Source: Peptostreptococcaceae bacterium pGA-8
Lineage (GTDB): Bacteria > Bacillota > Clostridia > Peptostreptococcales > Anaerovoracaceae
Assembly (NCBI GenBank): GCA_900112915.1
Contig: FONK01000007.1
Location: 51,648 to 115,647 of the forward strand
DNA length: 64,000 nucleotides
Direction: 5' to 3'
Positions 18,474 to 27,517 of this stretch are shown here, one piece after another. The position numbers and the translations under genes were made by a program. Numbering within the stretch: position 1 is the first letter of the stretch; each line of letters begins with the position of its first letter. The notes under the pieces were generated by a model. It ran no database searches. It was not told the origin of the DNA and saw only the letters and a program-made list of their open reading frames with translations.

Positions 18474-18750
18474 TCCTAGGACTCCCGAAAGAAGATGCAT
18501 AGGCTGCATGGAATCATTTCCACAAAAAAGTCTTCTTCGAATAGCGCTATTTGATTCAAAGCTGCAAGTGGATACGACAGGCAAGGCTAAGGGCAGAGGT
18601 GTTTATGTTTGTAAAAATCATAAATGCATTGATATAGCTGAAAAGAAGAGGGGACTTTGTAGAAGCTTTAAACAGAACTTTAGAGGAGAAGATTTAGATA
18701 ATATATTTCAAGAGGTAAGGCAATTAATTGATAAAGAAAAACAAGATTAA
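18463..18750 (+). CDS. rnpM: RNA-binding protein RnpM (YlxR family)
   Basis: Family of small RNA-binding proteins reported to modulate RNase P in B. subtilis. ATG 18463 is preferred over 18424 because the family begins just before RTPERRCIGCM, and GAGG sits upstream; length 95 residues. The hallmark is PERRCIGCMESFPQKSLLRI plus GRGVYVCKNHKCI. It lies between nusA and ylxQ, overlapping both. Confidence 0.92.
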   Translation: MKSNPRTPERRCIGCMESFPQKSLLRIALFDSKLQVDTTGKAKGRGVYVCKNHKCIDIAEKKRGLCRSFKQNFRGEDLDNIFQEVRQLIDKEKQD

Positions 18751-19060
18751 TTCATATCTGGGATTTGCAGCCAAGTCAAAAAATTTAGTTGCAGGTCAGG
18801 GAATAGTCTTAGATAAGATTAAACATAGAAAAGCAAAGCTTGTTATTATCGCCGAGGATGTTGGGGATAATACGAGAAAAAAAATAATAAACAAATGCAA
18901 TAGTAACAATATAGCTGTGAAGAATTATGGCCTTTGTGATCAATTAAGTCAGATGACAGGGAAAAGTGAAAAAGGGGTATTTGCAATACTCGATGACAAT
19001 TTTGCACAGGTTATATTGAGGGAGATTGACCAAATTCAATCAGAAAGAGAGGAGTTCTAA
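18728..19060 (+). CDS. YlxQ, L7Ae-family putative RNA-binding protein
   Basis: Small L7Ae/L30e-fold protein of 110 residues (YlxQ/RplGA family), probably binding kink-turn RNA. Motifs: [53 protein letters not shown]. The likely start is TTG 18728, with AAGAGGTAAGG just upstream, inside the end of rnpM. Its TAA shares a base with the infB ATG, so the two are translationally coupled. Confidence 0.88.
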   Translation: MIKKNKINSYLGFAAKSKNLVAGQGIVLDKIKHRKAKLVIIAEDVGDNTRKKIINKCNSNNIAVKNYGLCDQLSQMTGKSEKGVFAILDDNFAQVILREIDQIQSEREEF

Positions 19061-22059
19061 TGACAAAAAGAGTTTACGAACTGGCCAAAGAGATGAACAT
19101 CAGCAGCAATGAATTGCAAGAGAAGGCAAGCAGTTTAGGAATTGCAGTAAAAAGTCATATGAGCGTACTATCTGATGCAGATATTGAAAAAATTCATGGA
19201 GGAAGCAGTGAAACTAAGATTGTAAAATCTGATAAGGCTCAGCATCTTAAAGAGTCTCCGGATCAGCCTAAGGTTACAGTTAAAGCTGTATCAAAGGGTG
19301 TTGCCGACAGAAACAAGCCGAAACCGCCAATCGGTAAGCCCATTGTTGATGTGGCTTATCTTGAATCCAAGAATAAACCCAAGCCTCCGGTAGGAAGGCC
19401 AATGCCAAAGGCCACACCACTTCCAAAGGCTACTCCTCTGCCTAAGGATGAGGTACCGCAAGAGCTTCCTGAAAAAGAAGCAGAGGTTAAAGCTCCAGAA
19501 AAGGCTGAACCAAAGATAGAGGTAAAGTGGGAAGCGGCAACTGAAGCTAAGGCTGAAAAAATGGCAGCAGAAAAGGCGGATGTTAAAGAAGAAACAAAGA
19601 GTGAAAAGCCGGCAAAGGTTGAAACTGTTAAGAAGAGTGAAGCTCAGGCCAAGACTGATGATGCTAAAAAGGCTGACGGTAAGCCGACTGCAGAAAAAAA
19701 TGAAGAAATAAAAGTAGGAACTGTTATCGCCAGAGCCGGACAGGATAATTATCCTTCATATAATCGTAGCCCAAGAGGTGAGGGAAGAGACTCCGGAGAT
19801 CGTCGTGATTTCAACAGCCGTGACAACCGTGACAACAGAGATTCAAGAGGAAACCGTGATCACAAAGATGGAAGACGTGATAACAGAAATGAAAACAGAG
19901 GCTCCAGAGACGGCAAAAACCCTCATCAGAAAGACCTTTTCAAAAACGATAGAGGTAATGACAGAAATAACAGAAACGATCGCGGAGACAGAAACGATAG
20001 AAGAAATTCTGACGGTTCAAGAAAAGATGGCGATAGAAGGAACAACGGAGGCAAATCCTTCGGTTCCCGAACTCAGAGAGGTGATAAGCCTATTCTTGAT
20101 AAGCTTGAAGTAAAGACGGATCATACTAAGAGAGCCGAACACAAGAAGAACCAGGACAAGTATGATAAGAGCAAGCACGATAAGTTTAATAAATTTGAAA
20201 AAGCAGTAGAATCAAAGAAGAACCTGGAGAAAAAGGCAAGAAAGAAGCATGTAAAGGCTAAGCCACAGGTTGAAGAAGTGGAGATTATGGAAGAAACATT
20301 ACCGGAAGGTACAATCGTTATAAATGTTCCAATTACAGTAGCAGGCTTCTGCGAACAGACTGAAGTAAGTCAGGCAAAGGTTATTATGTCCCTTATGAAG
20401 CTGGGAATTATGGCAAATATTAACCAAAATATCGATGAAGACACAGTAAGCATTCTTGCTGATGACCTGGGAATAGATGTTGTTATTGGAAAGGTTATGG
20501 AGGAAACTGTTGAAGAAGGCCTTGAAACCTTTGAAGACAGAGAAGAGGACTTGAAACAGAGACCGCCTATCATAACTGTAATGGGACATGTTGACCACGG
20601 AAAAACATCACTTCTTGATGCTATTAGAAAAACCAATGTTACTTCAATGGAATCCGGTGGAATTACTCAGCATATCGGTGCGTCAGAGGTATCAATTAAC
20701 GGACAAAAAATTGTCTTCCTGGACACGCCTGGTCACGAAGCATTTACAGCAATGAGAGCCAGAGGTGCCCATGTTACTGATATTGCAGTTCTTGTAGTTG
20801 CTGCCGATGATAGTGTTAAGCCACAAACCATAGAGTCAATAAGCCATGCCAAGGCAGCAGGGGTTCCAATTATTGTCGCTATTAATAAAATGGATAAGCC
20901 GGCAGCAAATCCGGATAGAGTTAAACAGGACCTGACCGAGCATGGTATTTTGGTAGAGGACTGGGGTGGAGATATTATCTCAGTACCTGTATCTGCAAAG
21001 AGTGGGGAGGGTATTGTAAACCTTCTTGAAATGATTCTATTGCAGGCGGAAATGCTTGAGCTTAAAGCAAATCCATCAAGACTTGCTTTAGGTTCAGTTA
21101 TAGAAGCAAGACTTGATAAGGCAAAGGGTCCGGTAGCCACTCTTCTTGTAACTAACGGGACTTTACATACAGGTCAGAGTGTAGTTGCGGGAACCTGCTC
21201 AGGTAGAATAAGGCTAATGACCGACTTCAAGGGCAAGACTATCAAAAAAGCCGGACCTGCAACCGCAGTGGAAATCTTAGGCTTGACTGAGGTTCCACAG
21301 GCCGGGGACGAATTTAACGCAGTTAAAGAGGATAGAATTGCAAGAGAAATTGCTGAAAGCAGAAAGAACAAGCTGAGAGAAGAGGTTCTTGCCAGAAACG
21401 CAAGCTCAACTCTTGAAAAGCTGTTCTCTCAGATTAAAGAAGGTGAAGTTAAGGAGCTAAACTTAATCATTAAAGGAGATGTACAGGGCTCTGTTGGGGC
21501 ACTGGTTGCTTCTCTTGAAAAACTGAACAATGAAAATGTCAGGGTAAATATCATACATACAGGTGTAGGTACTGTAAACGAATCTGACGTAACATTGGCC
21601 GGAACAACGGGCTCAATTATCATTGGATTCAATGTAAGACCAAGCACTGCAGTAACCACATTCGCAGACAGAGAAAACATTGAAATCAGAACATACAGAG
21701 TTATATATGATGTAATCGATGATGTGGAAAATGCAATGAAGGGTATGCTTGATCCTGAATTTAAGGAAGAGGTACTTGGTAAGGTTGAAATTAGAAATAC
21801 CTTTAAAGTTCCAGGTGTCGGCATAATAGGCGGAGCCTATGTAACGGAAGGTAAGGTTACCAGAAATGCTGAAGTTAGACTGGTGAGAGATGGAATAGTA
21901 ATTCACGAAGGTAAGATTTCTTCCCTTAAGAGATTTAAGGATGATGCCAAGGAGGTTGCAACCGGATTTGAGTGCGGTATAGGCATTGAGGCTTATAATG
22001 ACATTAAAGAAGGTGACGTGATCGAGTGCTTCCATATGGTAGAAATCGAAAGAAAATAG
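19060..22059 (+). CDS. infB: Translation initiation factor IF-2
   Basis: GTPase that brings fMet-tRNA to the 30S subunit and helps subunit joining. It has 999 residues, at the long end because of a large disordered N-terminus: Lys/Glu/Ala/Pro-rich (about 60-220), then a strikingly Arg/Asp/Asn-rich tract (about 225-345, [13 protein letters not shown] repeats). An IF2_N motif opens the protein ([20 protein letters not shown]). G domain: [15 protein letters not shown] (G1), [15 protein letters not shown] (G3), NKMDKP (G4), SAKSGEG (G5). EF-Tu-like domain II and the C-terminal fMet-binding domain (VGRV-type [15 protein letters not shown]) follow. GAGAGGAGTTCTA is the ribosome site. Confidence 0.97.
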   Translation: MTKRVYELAKEMNISSNELQEKASSLGIAVKSHMSVLSDADIEKIHGGSSETKIVKSDKAQHLKESPDQPKVTVKAVSKGVADRNKPKPPIGKPIVDVAYLESKNKPKPPVGRPMPKATPLPKATPLPKDEVPQELPEKEAEVKAPEKAEPKIEVKWEAATEAKAEKMAAEKADVKEETKSEKPAKVETVKKSEAQAKTDDAKKADGKPTAEKNEEIKVGTVIARAGQDNYPSYNRSPRGEGRDSGDRRDFNSRDNRDNRDSRGNRDHKDGRRDNRNENRGSRDGKNPHQKDLFKNDRGNDRNNRNDRGDRNDRRNSDGSRKDGDRRNNGGKSFGSRTQRGDKPILDKLEVKTDHTKRAEHKKNQDKYDKSKHDKFNKFEKAVESKKNLEKKARKKHVKAKPQVEEVEIMEETLPEGTIVINVPITVAGFCEQTEVSQAKVIMSLMKLGIMANINQNIDEDTVSILADDLGIDVVIGKVMEETVEEGLETFEDREEDLKQRPPIITVMGHVDHGKTSLLDAIRKTNVTSMESGGITQHIGASEVSINGQKIVFLDTPGHEAFTAMRARGAHVTDIAVLVVAADDSVKPQTIESISHAKAAGVPIIVAINKMDKPAANPDRVKQDLTEHGILVEDWGGDIISVPVSAKSGEGIVNLLEMILLQAEMLELKANPSRLALGSVIEARLDKAKGPVATLLVTNGTLHTGQSVVAGTCSGRIRLMTDFKGKTIKKAGPATAVEILGLTEVPQAGDEFNAVKEDRIAREIAESRKNKLREEVLARNASSTLEKLFSQIKEGEVKELNLIIKGDVQGSVGALVASLEKLNNENVRVNIIHTGVGTVNESDVTLAGTTGSIIIGFNVRPSTAVTTFADRENIEIRTYRVIYDVIDDVENAMKGMLDPEFKEEVLGKVEIRNTFKVPGVGIIGGAYVTEGKVTRNAEVRLVRDGIVIHEGKISSLKRFKDDAKEVATGFECGIGIEAYNDIKEGDVIECFHMVEIERK

Positions 22060-22071
22060 AGGAAATAATAT

Positions 22072-22824
22072 ATGATATTTAATTTTTCTGCAACAGGAAA
22101 TTCTAAATATGTTGCTGAAAAGCTGCAAGAAGCATTGGGCGGTGAAATCGTAAAGATAGATGACGCTCTAAGAAGGAAAGAGTATACTTACAAGGTTGAA
22201 GACGGAGAAAAAGTTTTCTTTGTCTTCCCTGTATATTTTTTCAGCATGCCTACTGTAGTCGAAGAGTTTATTGAAAAGCTTCAATTAGACGGAAGTCCTG
22301 AGATATGTGCTGTAATCACCTGCGGAAGCTCTATTGGAGGTGCCGATAGGCTTTTCAAGAAGGCCTTTAAGAACAAAACAGGTGAAATCAAGGCTGTCTA
22401 TAAGTTGCCTATGGTAGACAACTATATTTTAATGTTTAAGGCGCCTCTTAAAGAGGAACAGGTAATGAAGCTTAGACGGGCAGATAAGGTACTGGAAAAT
22501 ATAATTGATAATATTAATTATAATTTCAGAGTAAGCTATGAGTCTAATATATTTATTTACCTGGCATCTATCCTCACAAATAAAATATATAAGGCTACAA
22601 ACAAGACGAAGAAATTCTATGCTACTGACAAGTGCATCAGCTGCGGACTCTGTCAATTCCATTGTCCTGTAGCTGCAATTAAGATGGAAGATGGAAAACC
22701 AAAATGGACCGGTGAAAGATGTGCCCATTGTTTGGCTTGCATTCACAGATGTCCTGCAGAGGCAATTGAATACGGAAAAGCCACTGCCAAGAGAGGAAGA
22801 TATGTTAACCCTATTTTTAAATAG
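22072..22824 (+). CDS. EFR1-type flavodoxin/ferredoxin fusion
   Basis: An electron carrier with two parts. The N-terminal flavodoxin-like domain (FNFSATGNSKYVAEKL, phosphate loop for FMN; VFFVFPVYFFSMP) spans about 1-160. The C-terminal half carries two [4Fe-4S] clusters, CISCGLCQFHCP and CAHCLACIHRCP. This is the EFR1 family of anaerobes; physiological partners are not known to me. It lies 12 bases after infB and before rbfA, an unusual insertion in this conserved operon. A hairpin overlaps its stop codon, so rbfA may be transcribed partly from elsewhere. Confidence 0.85.
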   Translation: MIFNFSATGNSKYVAEKLQEALGGEIVKIDDALRRKEYTYKVEDGEKVFFVFPVYFFSMPTVVEEFIEKLQLDGSPEICAVITCGSSIGGADRLFKKAFKNKTGEIKAVYKLPMVDNYILMFKAPLKEEQVMKLRRADKVLENIIDNINYNFRVSYESNIFIYLASILTNKIYKATNKTKKFYATDKCISCGLCQFHCPVAAIKMEDGKPKWTGERCAHCLACIHRCPAEAIEYGKATAKRGRYVNPIFK

Positions 22825-22832
22825 GGTTTTCC
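22807..22832 (+). terminator. Hairpin overlapping the end of the ferredoxin gene
   Basis: AACCCTAT (22807-22814) and ATAGGGTT (22821-22828), extendable by two A-T pairs, followed by TTCCTAT. The stop codon lies in the right arm. A second imperfect inverted repeat (AAAGGAATTTT with AAAATCCCTTT, 22841-22871) lies just before the rbfA ribosome site. Weak T-run, so attenuation rather than full termination. Confidence 0.5.
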
Positions 22833-22894
22833 TATAGTGTAAAGGAATTTTTTATGGGTAAAATCCCTTTGCATTTAAATGAAAGGAGCTTGTG

Positions 22895-23284
22895 ATGGGA
22901 AAAGGTTACAGACAAGGAAGATTAAGCGAAGAAATTCGAAAAATAATAAGTGAAATGCTCCTGAGAGAGGTTAAGGATCCCAGACTTTCATCTCTCATTA
23001 CTATTTCAGAGGTGAAAGCAACTCAGGACGGAAGCTATGCAGTATGCTATGTGACAATTTTGTCAGCTGCAAAAGACGGGGATGCAAAGGCTAAAGAAGA
23101 GGCGGAAGTTTTGGCAGGTCTTAACAGTGCCAAGGGCATGTTTAAGAAGGAAATCGGACATCAGATTAGAATGCGCAATGTTCCGGATTTAATTTTTAAA
23201 ATCGACCATTCAATGGAATATGGCAGACATATTTCAGAGGTTCTCAAGACCATAAAGAAATCTGAGGAAAATCGGAATGAGTAA
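22895..23284 (+). CDS. rbfA: Ribosome-binding factor A
   Basis: Assists 16S rRNA 5'-end maturation and cold adaptation of the 30S subunit. ATG 22895, six bases after AAAGGAG, is preferred to the overlapping GTG 22892; length 129 residues. Family features: KGYRQGRLSEEIRKIISEMLLREVKDPRLS at the start, SAKGMFKKEIGHQIRMRNVPDLIFKIDHSMEYG at the end. It overlaps nrnA by eight bases. Confidence 0.95.
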   Translation: MGKGYRQGRLSEEIRKIISEMLLREVKDPRLSSLITISEVKATQDGSYAVCYVTILSAAKDGDAKAKEEAEVLAGLNSAKGMFKKEIGHQIRMRNVPDLIFKIDHSMEYGRHISEVLKTIKKSEENRNE

Positions 23285-24257
23285 AAAGCACAGTAATTTT
23301 GAGGAAGTTGCTAAGGCTATTAAAGAAGCCGGCAGCATTGTTTTGTTCCCCCATGTAAACCCTGACGGAGATGCCATAGGTTCGTCGGTGGCTCTTTTGT
23401 TAGCCGTGAGAAAGCTGGGCAAAAAATGCACGATTTTAGTAGATGAGCCTGTCCAGAGTAATCTTGCATTTTTAGATAAGGGTTATCTTTCTGTGAAATC
23501 AGATGAAGAAAATCACGATTTATCAATTGCCGTTGATTGTGGGGAAACATTTAGATTTGAAAAAAGGCAGGATTGTTTTTTTAAGGGGAAGAAAACCCTT
23601 TGCATAGACCATCATAAAACATCCGTGCCATTTTGTGATTACAATCTAATAGACCCCGCTAGGGCAGCTACGGCTGAATTGATTTTTTATGTTATTGAGG
23701 CTCTCGGAGCTGACATGGACAAAGAAATTGCAGAGGCGATTTATACGGGAATTCTAACCGATACCGGAAGCTTCAGATATTCAAATACCACCGGTGACAG
23801 CCATAGAATAGTGTCACGGCTATATGAGCATAACATAGATAGCAACAGAATTTGTGTAGAAATTTACGAGAATATTTCAGAGAGCAAGATGGCATTGTCA
23901 GCAATTTCTTTAGGGAAAATGGAGATTTTTGCCGGTGGAAAGGGCGCCATCTCATATGTGGATAGAGCTATGCTGAAAGAAACCGGAGCCTTAATGAGCG
24001 ACAGTGAAGGCATCACAGAGGATATGAGAAAGATTTCAGGCGTTGAAATTTCGGCATTATTGAAGGAATATGACAACAATGAAATCAAGGTAAGTATGCG
24101 AGCAAAGTCAATAGGGGATGTTTCAACTATTGGAGCAAAATACGGCGGAGGCGGCCATGTAAAGGCTGCAGGCTGCACATTGCACATGAATATGGAAAAA
24201 GCTCTTAAGATAATGAAGAAGGAAATAGAAGAGAACCTAAACAGCTATGGAATATAA
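23277..24257 (+). CDS. nrnA: Bifunctional oligoribonuclease/pAp phosphatase (DHH family)
   Basis: Degrades short RNA oligonucleotides (nanoRNA) and pAp. The 326 residues carry DHH-family motifs: HVNPDGDAIGSS (I), VDCGET (II), CIDHHKT (III, the DHH signature), TGILTDTGSFRYSNT (IV), and the DHHA1 domain ending GGGGHVKAAGC. This gene is regularly found between rbfA and truB in Firmicutes. The ATG lies inside the rbfA end and the gene overlaps truB by 11 bases. Confidence 0.93.
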   Translation: MSKKHSNFEEVAKAIKEAGSIVLFPHVNPDGDAIGSSVALLLAVRKLGKKCTILVDEPVQSNLAFLDKGYLSVKSDEENHDLSIAVDCGETFRFEKRQDCFFKGKKTLCIDHHKTSVPFCDYNLIDPARAATAELIFYVIEALGADMDKEIAEAIYTGILTDTGSFRYSNTTGDSHRIVSRLYEHNIDSNRICVEIYENISESKMALSAISLGKMEIFAGGKGAISYVDRAMLKETGALMSDSEGITEDMRKISGVEISALLKEYDNNEIKVSMRAKSIGDVSTIGAKYGGGGHVKAAGCTLHMNMEKALKIMKKEIEENLNSYGI

Positions 24258-25203
24258 CGGAATATTACCTATTTTCAAAGAACAAGGTTTCACATCTCAC
24301 GATGTGGTTGCCGTGGTACGAAAAATTCTGTCGATGAAGCATGTAGGCCACACAGGCACCCTTGATCCAATGGCAACAGGAGTATTGCCAATCTGTCTTG
24401 GAAATGGTACAAGAATAATTGAATATTTAGATTTGGACACCAAGGTGTATCACTGTAGGATGAAGCTGGGACTTTTAACCGATACCTTGGATGTATGGGG
24501 AAGTATTCTTGAGGAGCAAGCTGTTCCGACTATATCTGAAGAGCGGATAAGGGAGGCCTTAAATAGCTTTGTCGGTATGGTGAGTCAGGTTCCACCGCTT
24601 TATTCGGCAATAAAAGTAGATGGAAAAAGATTATATAATTATGCAAGAGCAGGCGAGCAGGTAGAAATTCCGGAGAGAAACGTTTATGTCAAGGAAATAA
24701 ATCTGCTTGGATTTGATAATGATGAGATTGAATTTAGGGTTAGCTGCTCCAAAGGGACCTACATTAGAAGCCTTTGCAGAGATATAGCTCAGGCGTTGGG
24801 AACACTGGGGACTATGACTTTTTTGTGCAGAGAGGAGACAGGCAGCATAAAAAAGGAGGACTGCATAACTCTGGATGAACTGAGACAGCTGAGTCCGGAA
24901 GCAATTGAGAAAATTATAATGGCTCCTGAGCAGGTAGCTGTCAATCTGGGTGAAATAACATTAAATCAAGAAAAAGTTTTTAATTTTATCAATGGCGGTA
25001 AGGTTGGAAAGGCTAACTTTAGAGTAAATAAAGAGCCTGAGGCTGACCGAGTTGCCAAGATAGAAGGATATAAGCTTCCAATAAACGAAAAAATGTATAG
25101 CTATTTAGTTTATGGGGAGGAAAGGCTTCTTGGAATAGGTAGAATTAATAAGGAAATCGGATATCTCAAGGGAGACAAAATATGGAAATTTTCAATCAAA
25201 TAA
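24247..25203 (+). CDS. truB: tRNA pseudouridine(55) synthase
   Basis: Makes pseudouridine at position 55 of the tRNA T loop. The 318 residues contain the catalytic block VGHTGTLDPMATGVLPICLG with the active Asp, the VPPLYSAIKVDGKRLYNYARAG motif, and CSKGTYIRSLCRDI. A C-terminal extension follows after about residue 230. It overlaps nrnA upstream and ribF downstream by 22 bases. Confidence 0.96.
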   Translation: MEYNGILPIFKEQGFTSHDVVAVVRKILSMKHVGHTGTLDPMATGVLPICLGNGTRIIEYLDLDTKVYHCRMKLGLLTDTLDVWGSILEEQAVPTISEERIREALNSFVGMVSQVPPLYSAIKVDGKRLYNYARAGEQVEIPERNVYVKEINLLGFDNDEIEFRVSCSKGTYIRSLCRDIAQALGTLGTMTFLCREETGSIKKEDCITLDELRQLSPEAIEKIIMAPEQVAVNLGEITLNQEKVFNFINGGKVGKANFRVNKEPEADRVAKIEGYKLPINEKMYSYLVYGEERLLGIGRINKEIGYLKGDKIWKFSIK

Positions 25204-26117
25204 ATGAGATTAAAAATATAGGAGCCACCGCAGTTGCACTTGGGAATTTTGACGGTGTTCATATGGGACACAGAGCTTTAATCAGCAATATGGTGAAAAA
25301 TGCCAAGGAAGCCGGCTTAAAATCAGCGGTATTTACCTTTAGAAATCATCCGAAAAATACTATTATGAAGGATAAGCCTATTAAAAATATAATGTATGAG
25401 GATGAAAAAATAAGAATCATCGAAAGCCTAGGGGTAGATTATATGTTCAATTTAGAGTTCACTGAGGATATTATGAAGATGTCTGCCGAAGACTTTACAA
25501 AAAAATTGCTCATTGACACCTTTAATATGAAGGCGGGCTTTTGTGGTTTTAATTACCGTTTTGGATATAAGGCATCGGGGAATTCGGAGCTTTTAGAAGA
25601 GCTGGGGAAAAAATGGGGATTTACTATTTCTGAAATGGAGCCGTTCCGCATAGACGGAAACATTGTCAGCTCATCTATGATTAGAACACTAATTGCTTCA
25701 GGTCAGGTGGATAAGTGCGAGAAATACCTTGGAAAAAATTATGAAATTGCAGGTGAGGTGGTAGTTGGTAACAGGCTGGGCAGAAAGTTGGGATTTCCAA
25801 CATCCAATCTCAATATCGATGATACTATGGTTACACCTCCAAATGGTGTATATGTGACTCTTTGTGACTATAACGGCGTTAGATATCCAAGCGTAACAAA
25901 TGTTGGAAATAAGCCGACTATAGGCGAATATAGCAAGAATGTGGAAACTCATATATTCAACTTCGACAAAGAACTTTATGGTAAAAATATTATTGTAGAG
26001 TTTTTAATGAAGACTCGTGATGAAGTTAAATTTGATGATTTTCAGGAGCTTTCAGACCAAATCGTAAGAGACTGTCATGAAGCTGAAGCCCTTCATAGAG
26101 AACATGGAAACATGTAG
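25182..26117 (+). CDS. ribF: Bifunctional riboflavin kinase/FAD synthetase
   Basis: Phosphorylates riboflavin to FMN and adenylates FMN to FAD. The 311 residues divide into an N-terminal adenylyltransferase (ALGNFDGVHMGHRALI, nucleotide-binding; FGYKASGN; SSSMIRTLIASG) and a C-terminal kinase (GRKLGFPTSNL, PPNGVYVTLCDYNG, VTNVGNKPTIG, ETHIFNFDKELYG). It closes the truB-ribF overlap group; in most relatives rpsO-pnp follow directly, but here about 11 kb intervene. Confidence 0.96.
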   Translation: MEIFNQINEIKNIGATAVALGNFDGVHMGHRALISNMVKNAKEAGLKSAVFTFRNHPKNTIMKDKPIKNIMYEDEKIRIIESLGVDYMFNLEFTEDIMKMSAEDFTKKLLIDTFNMKAGFCGFNYRFGYKASGNSELLEELGKKWGFTISEMEPFRIDGNIVSSSMIRTLIASGQVDKCEKYLGKNYEIAGEVVVGNRLGRKLGFPTSNLNIDDTMVTPPNGVYVTLCDYNGVRYPSVTNVGNKPTIGEYSKNVETHIFNFDKELYGKNIIVEFLMKTRDEVKFDDFQELSDQIVRDCHEAEALHREHGNM

Positions 26118-26204
26118 TTTGAGCGTATATGCTGCAAAGCTAAAAAATCCGCTGAAGCAGCAAAGGCTTTTAACAGGTTTTTATCTATTCTTTTGTTCTT
26201 AGTA

Positions 26205-26233
26205 TTGAACACTTTGTATCCTCGTGATATACT
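26205..26233 (+). promoter_or_regulatory. Promoter for the yitT-like gene
   Basis: TTGAAC (26205-26210), 17-base spacer, TATACT (26228-26233). The 26118-26204 stretch holds only a weak TGCTGC/GCAGCA repeat and no clear terminator. Confidence 0.6.
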
Positions 26234-26272
26234 TTATACATGCTGTGTATAAAATAAAAGGAGAGAATGCTT

Positions 26273-27151
26273 ATGAAGAAAAGAATTAAAGAAAATTTTG
26301 CCGGAAGAAATATAATTAAAGAAATTATAATGGATTGCATTGGCTCAATTTTATATGCCATTGGAATCTATTATTTTGCCAAAAATGCAGATTTTGCACC
26401 GGGAGGAATATCCGGTGCAGCCATAATCATAAATCATTTTCTAAGCTTCCTGCCTATAGGTACAATCTCAATATTGCTTAATATTCCGATTATCATTGCA
26501 TCCTTTAAGTATTTAGGCTTAAGCTATATACTCAGAACGGCAAGGACCTTAGCTATCAGTGCATTTTTTATGGATGTGGTAATTCCGCAATTTGGCATGT
26601 ATCAGGGAATGCCTTTGATGGCGGCAATTTATTCCGGTGCTTTTGCCGGAGCCGGTCTTGCAATAATCTATAACAATGACACATGTACAGGCGGAACTGA
26701 TTTAGTAATAATGTCGGCAAGAAAAGTAAAGCCACATCTTTCTATTGGACAAATAACGATTTTAATTGACGGGCTTATCATCTTTGCCGGATGGGCAGTA
26801 TTTAGAAATATAGATGCGGTATTATTCGGTTTCTTGTTTACAGCAGTTGAAACTGTAGTAATTGACAAGTTGATGTACGGCTTTAATTCAGGTAAGCTTA
26901 CCATGATAATTTCCGATTACAGTACGGAAATATCCAAAGGCATAGGTGAAAAAATTAATAGAAGTTCCACGAGACTTATGGCAAAAGGATCCTACAGTGG
27001 AGCCGATAAGGATGTTTTACTATGTGCATGCAGCAGGGCTCAACAGGTGCAACTGAACCATATTGTCCGGGAGGTGGATCCGGAAGCCTTTGTAATCGTC
27101 CTTGAGTATAGTGAGGTAAGAGGCTATGGGTTCCAGCCTCTGGACCGATAG
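26273..27151 (+). CDS. YitT family membrane protein
   Basis: Membrane protein of the YitT/DUF161 family with a C-terminal cytoplasmic DUF2179 domain; the transported substrate is not established. ATG 26273 has AGGAG nine bases upstream; the earlier ATG 26267 is too close. The 292 residues include several hydrophobic helices with the family segments NADFAPGGISGAAIIINHF and YNNDTCTGGTDLVIM, and a C-terminal part ending EYSEVRGYGFQPLD. It stands alone between its promoter and the cobalamin riboswitch promoter. Confidence 0.85.
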   Translation: MKKRIKENFAGRNIIKEIIMDCIGSILYAIGIYYFAKNADFAPGGISGAAIIINHFLSFLPIGTISILLNIPIIIASFKYLGLSYILRTARTLAISAFFMDVVIPQFGMYQGMPLMAAIYSGAFAGAGLAIIYNNDTCTGGTDLVIMSARKVKPHLSIGQITILIDGLIIFAGWAVFRNIDAVLFGFLFTAVETVVIDKLMYGFNSGKLTMIISDYSTEISKGIGEKINRSSTRLMAKGSYSGADKDVLLCACSRAQQVQLNHIVREVDPEAFVIVLEYSEVRGYGFQPLDR

Positions 27152-27184
27152 TGGTATTTTTTTAACAGCCTTATGAAAATAGTC

Positions 27185-27213
27185 TTGTATTAAATTATCA
27201 TAATGATTATAAT
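27185..27213 (+). promoter_or_regulatory. Promoter for the cobalamin-riboswitch operon
   Basis: TTGTAT (27185-27190), 17-base spacer, TATAAT (27208-27213); transcription should begin near 27220, about 40 bases before the riboswitch core. Confidence 0.65.
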
Positions 27214-27254
27214 TAATTTGTAATAATTGAATAATCAATCAGTTCCATATTTTT

Positions 27255-27440
27255 ATATGGCTAAGAGGAAATCAGGTGAAAGTCCTGAACGATCCGGTCA
27301 CTGTAAGCAGGGAGCATGCTCATAAATCCATTGTGCAATTGCATGAGAAGGATGAGCTATGTGAAGATTTGTAAGTCAGGAGACCTGCTGATTGAAGCTT
27401 GTGAAGCTTCCGTGAAAAGCACTGCACTGGTTCGAGTTAT
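27255..27440 (+). promoter_or_regulatory. Cobalamin (B12) riboswitch
   Basis: RNA element binding adenosyl- or other cobalamins. Conserved pieces appear in order: AGGAAATCAGGTGAAAGTCC (from about 27266), TGAACGATCCGGTCACTGTAAGC (the CACTGT element, 27291-27308), GGGAGCATGC, a variable stem region, and the B12 box AAGTCAGGAGACCTGCTGA (about 27373-27391). A terminator follows at 27463, so binding presumably shuts off transcription of the operon starting at 27518. Confidence 0.9.
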
Positions 27441-27462
27441 ACTGTTTTATATTGAATTTTTG

Positions 27463-27496
27463 ACGCTTGCTTCTAAGAGGTAAGCGTTTTTATTTT
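27463..27496 (+). terminator. Riboswitch-controlled terminator
   Basis: ACGCTTGCTTC (27463-27473) and GAGGTAAGCGT (27477-27487) pair over 11 bp with G-U pairs, loop TAA, then TTTTATTTT. It lies between the riboswitch and the first gene, giving a transcriptional expression platform. Confidence 0.8.
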
Positions 27497-27517
27497 GGAT
27501 AAGGAGAGAAATATTTA

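Noticed and set aside
19778..20113. Long Thr/Glu-rich frame inside infB
   Set aside because: It is the shifted reading of the repetitive Arg/Asp/Asn-rich tract of IF-2 and has no ribosome site of its own.
26118..26204. Terminator after ribF
   Set aside because: Only a 6-bp TGCTGC/GCAGCA pair with a long loop and no T-run was seen; too weak to list.
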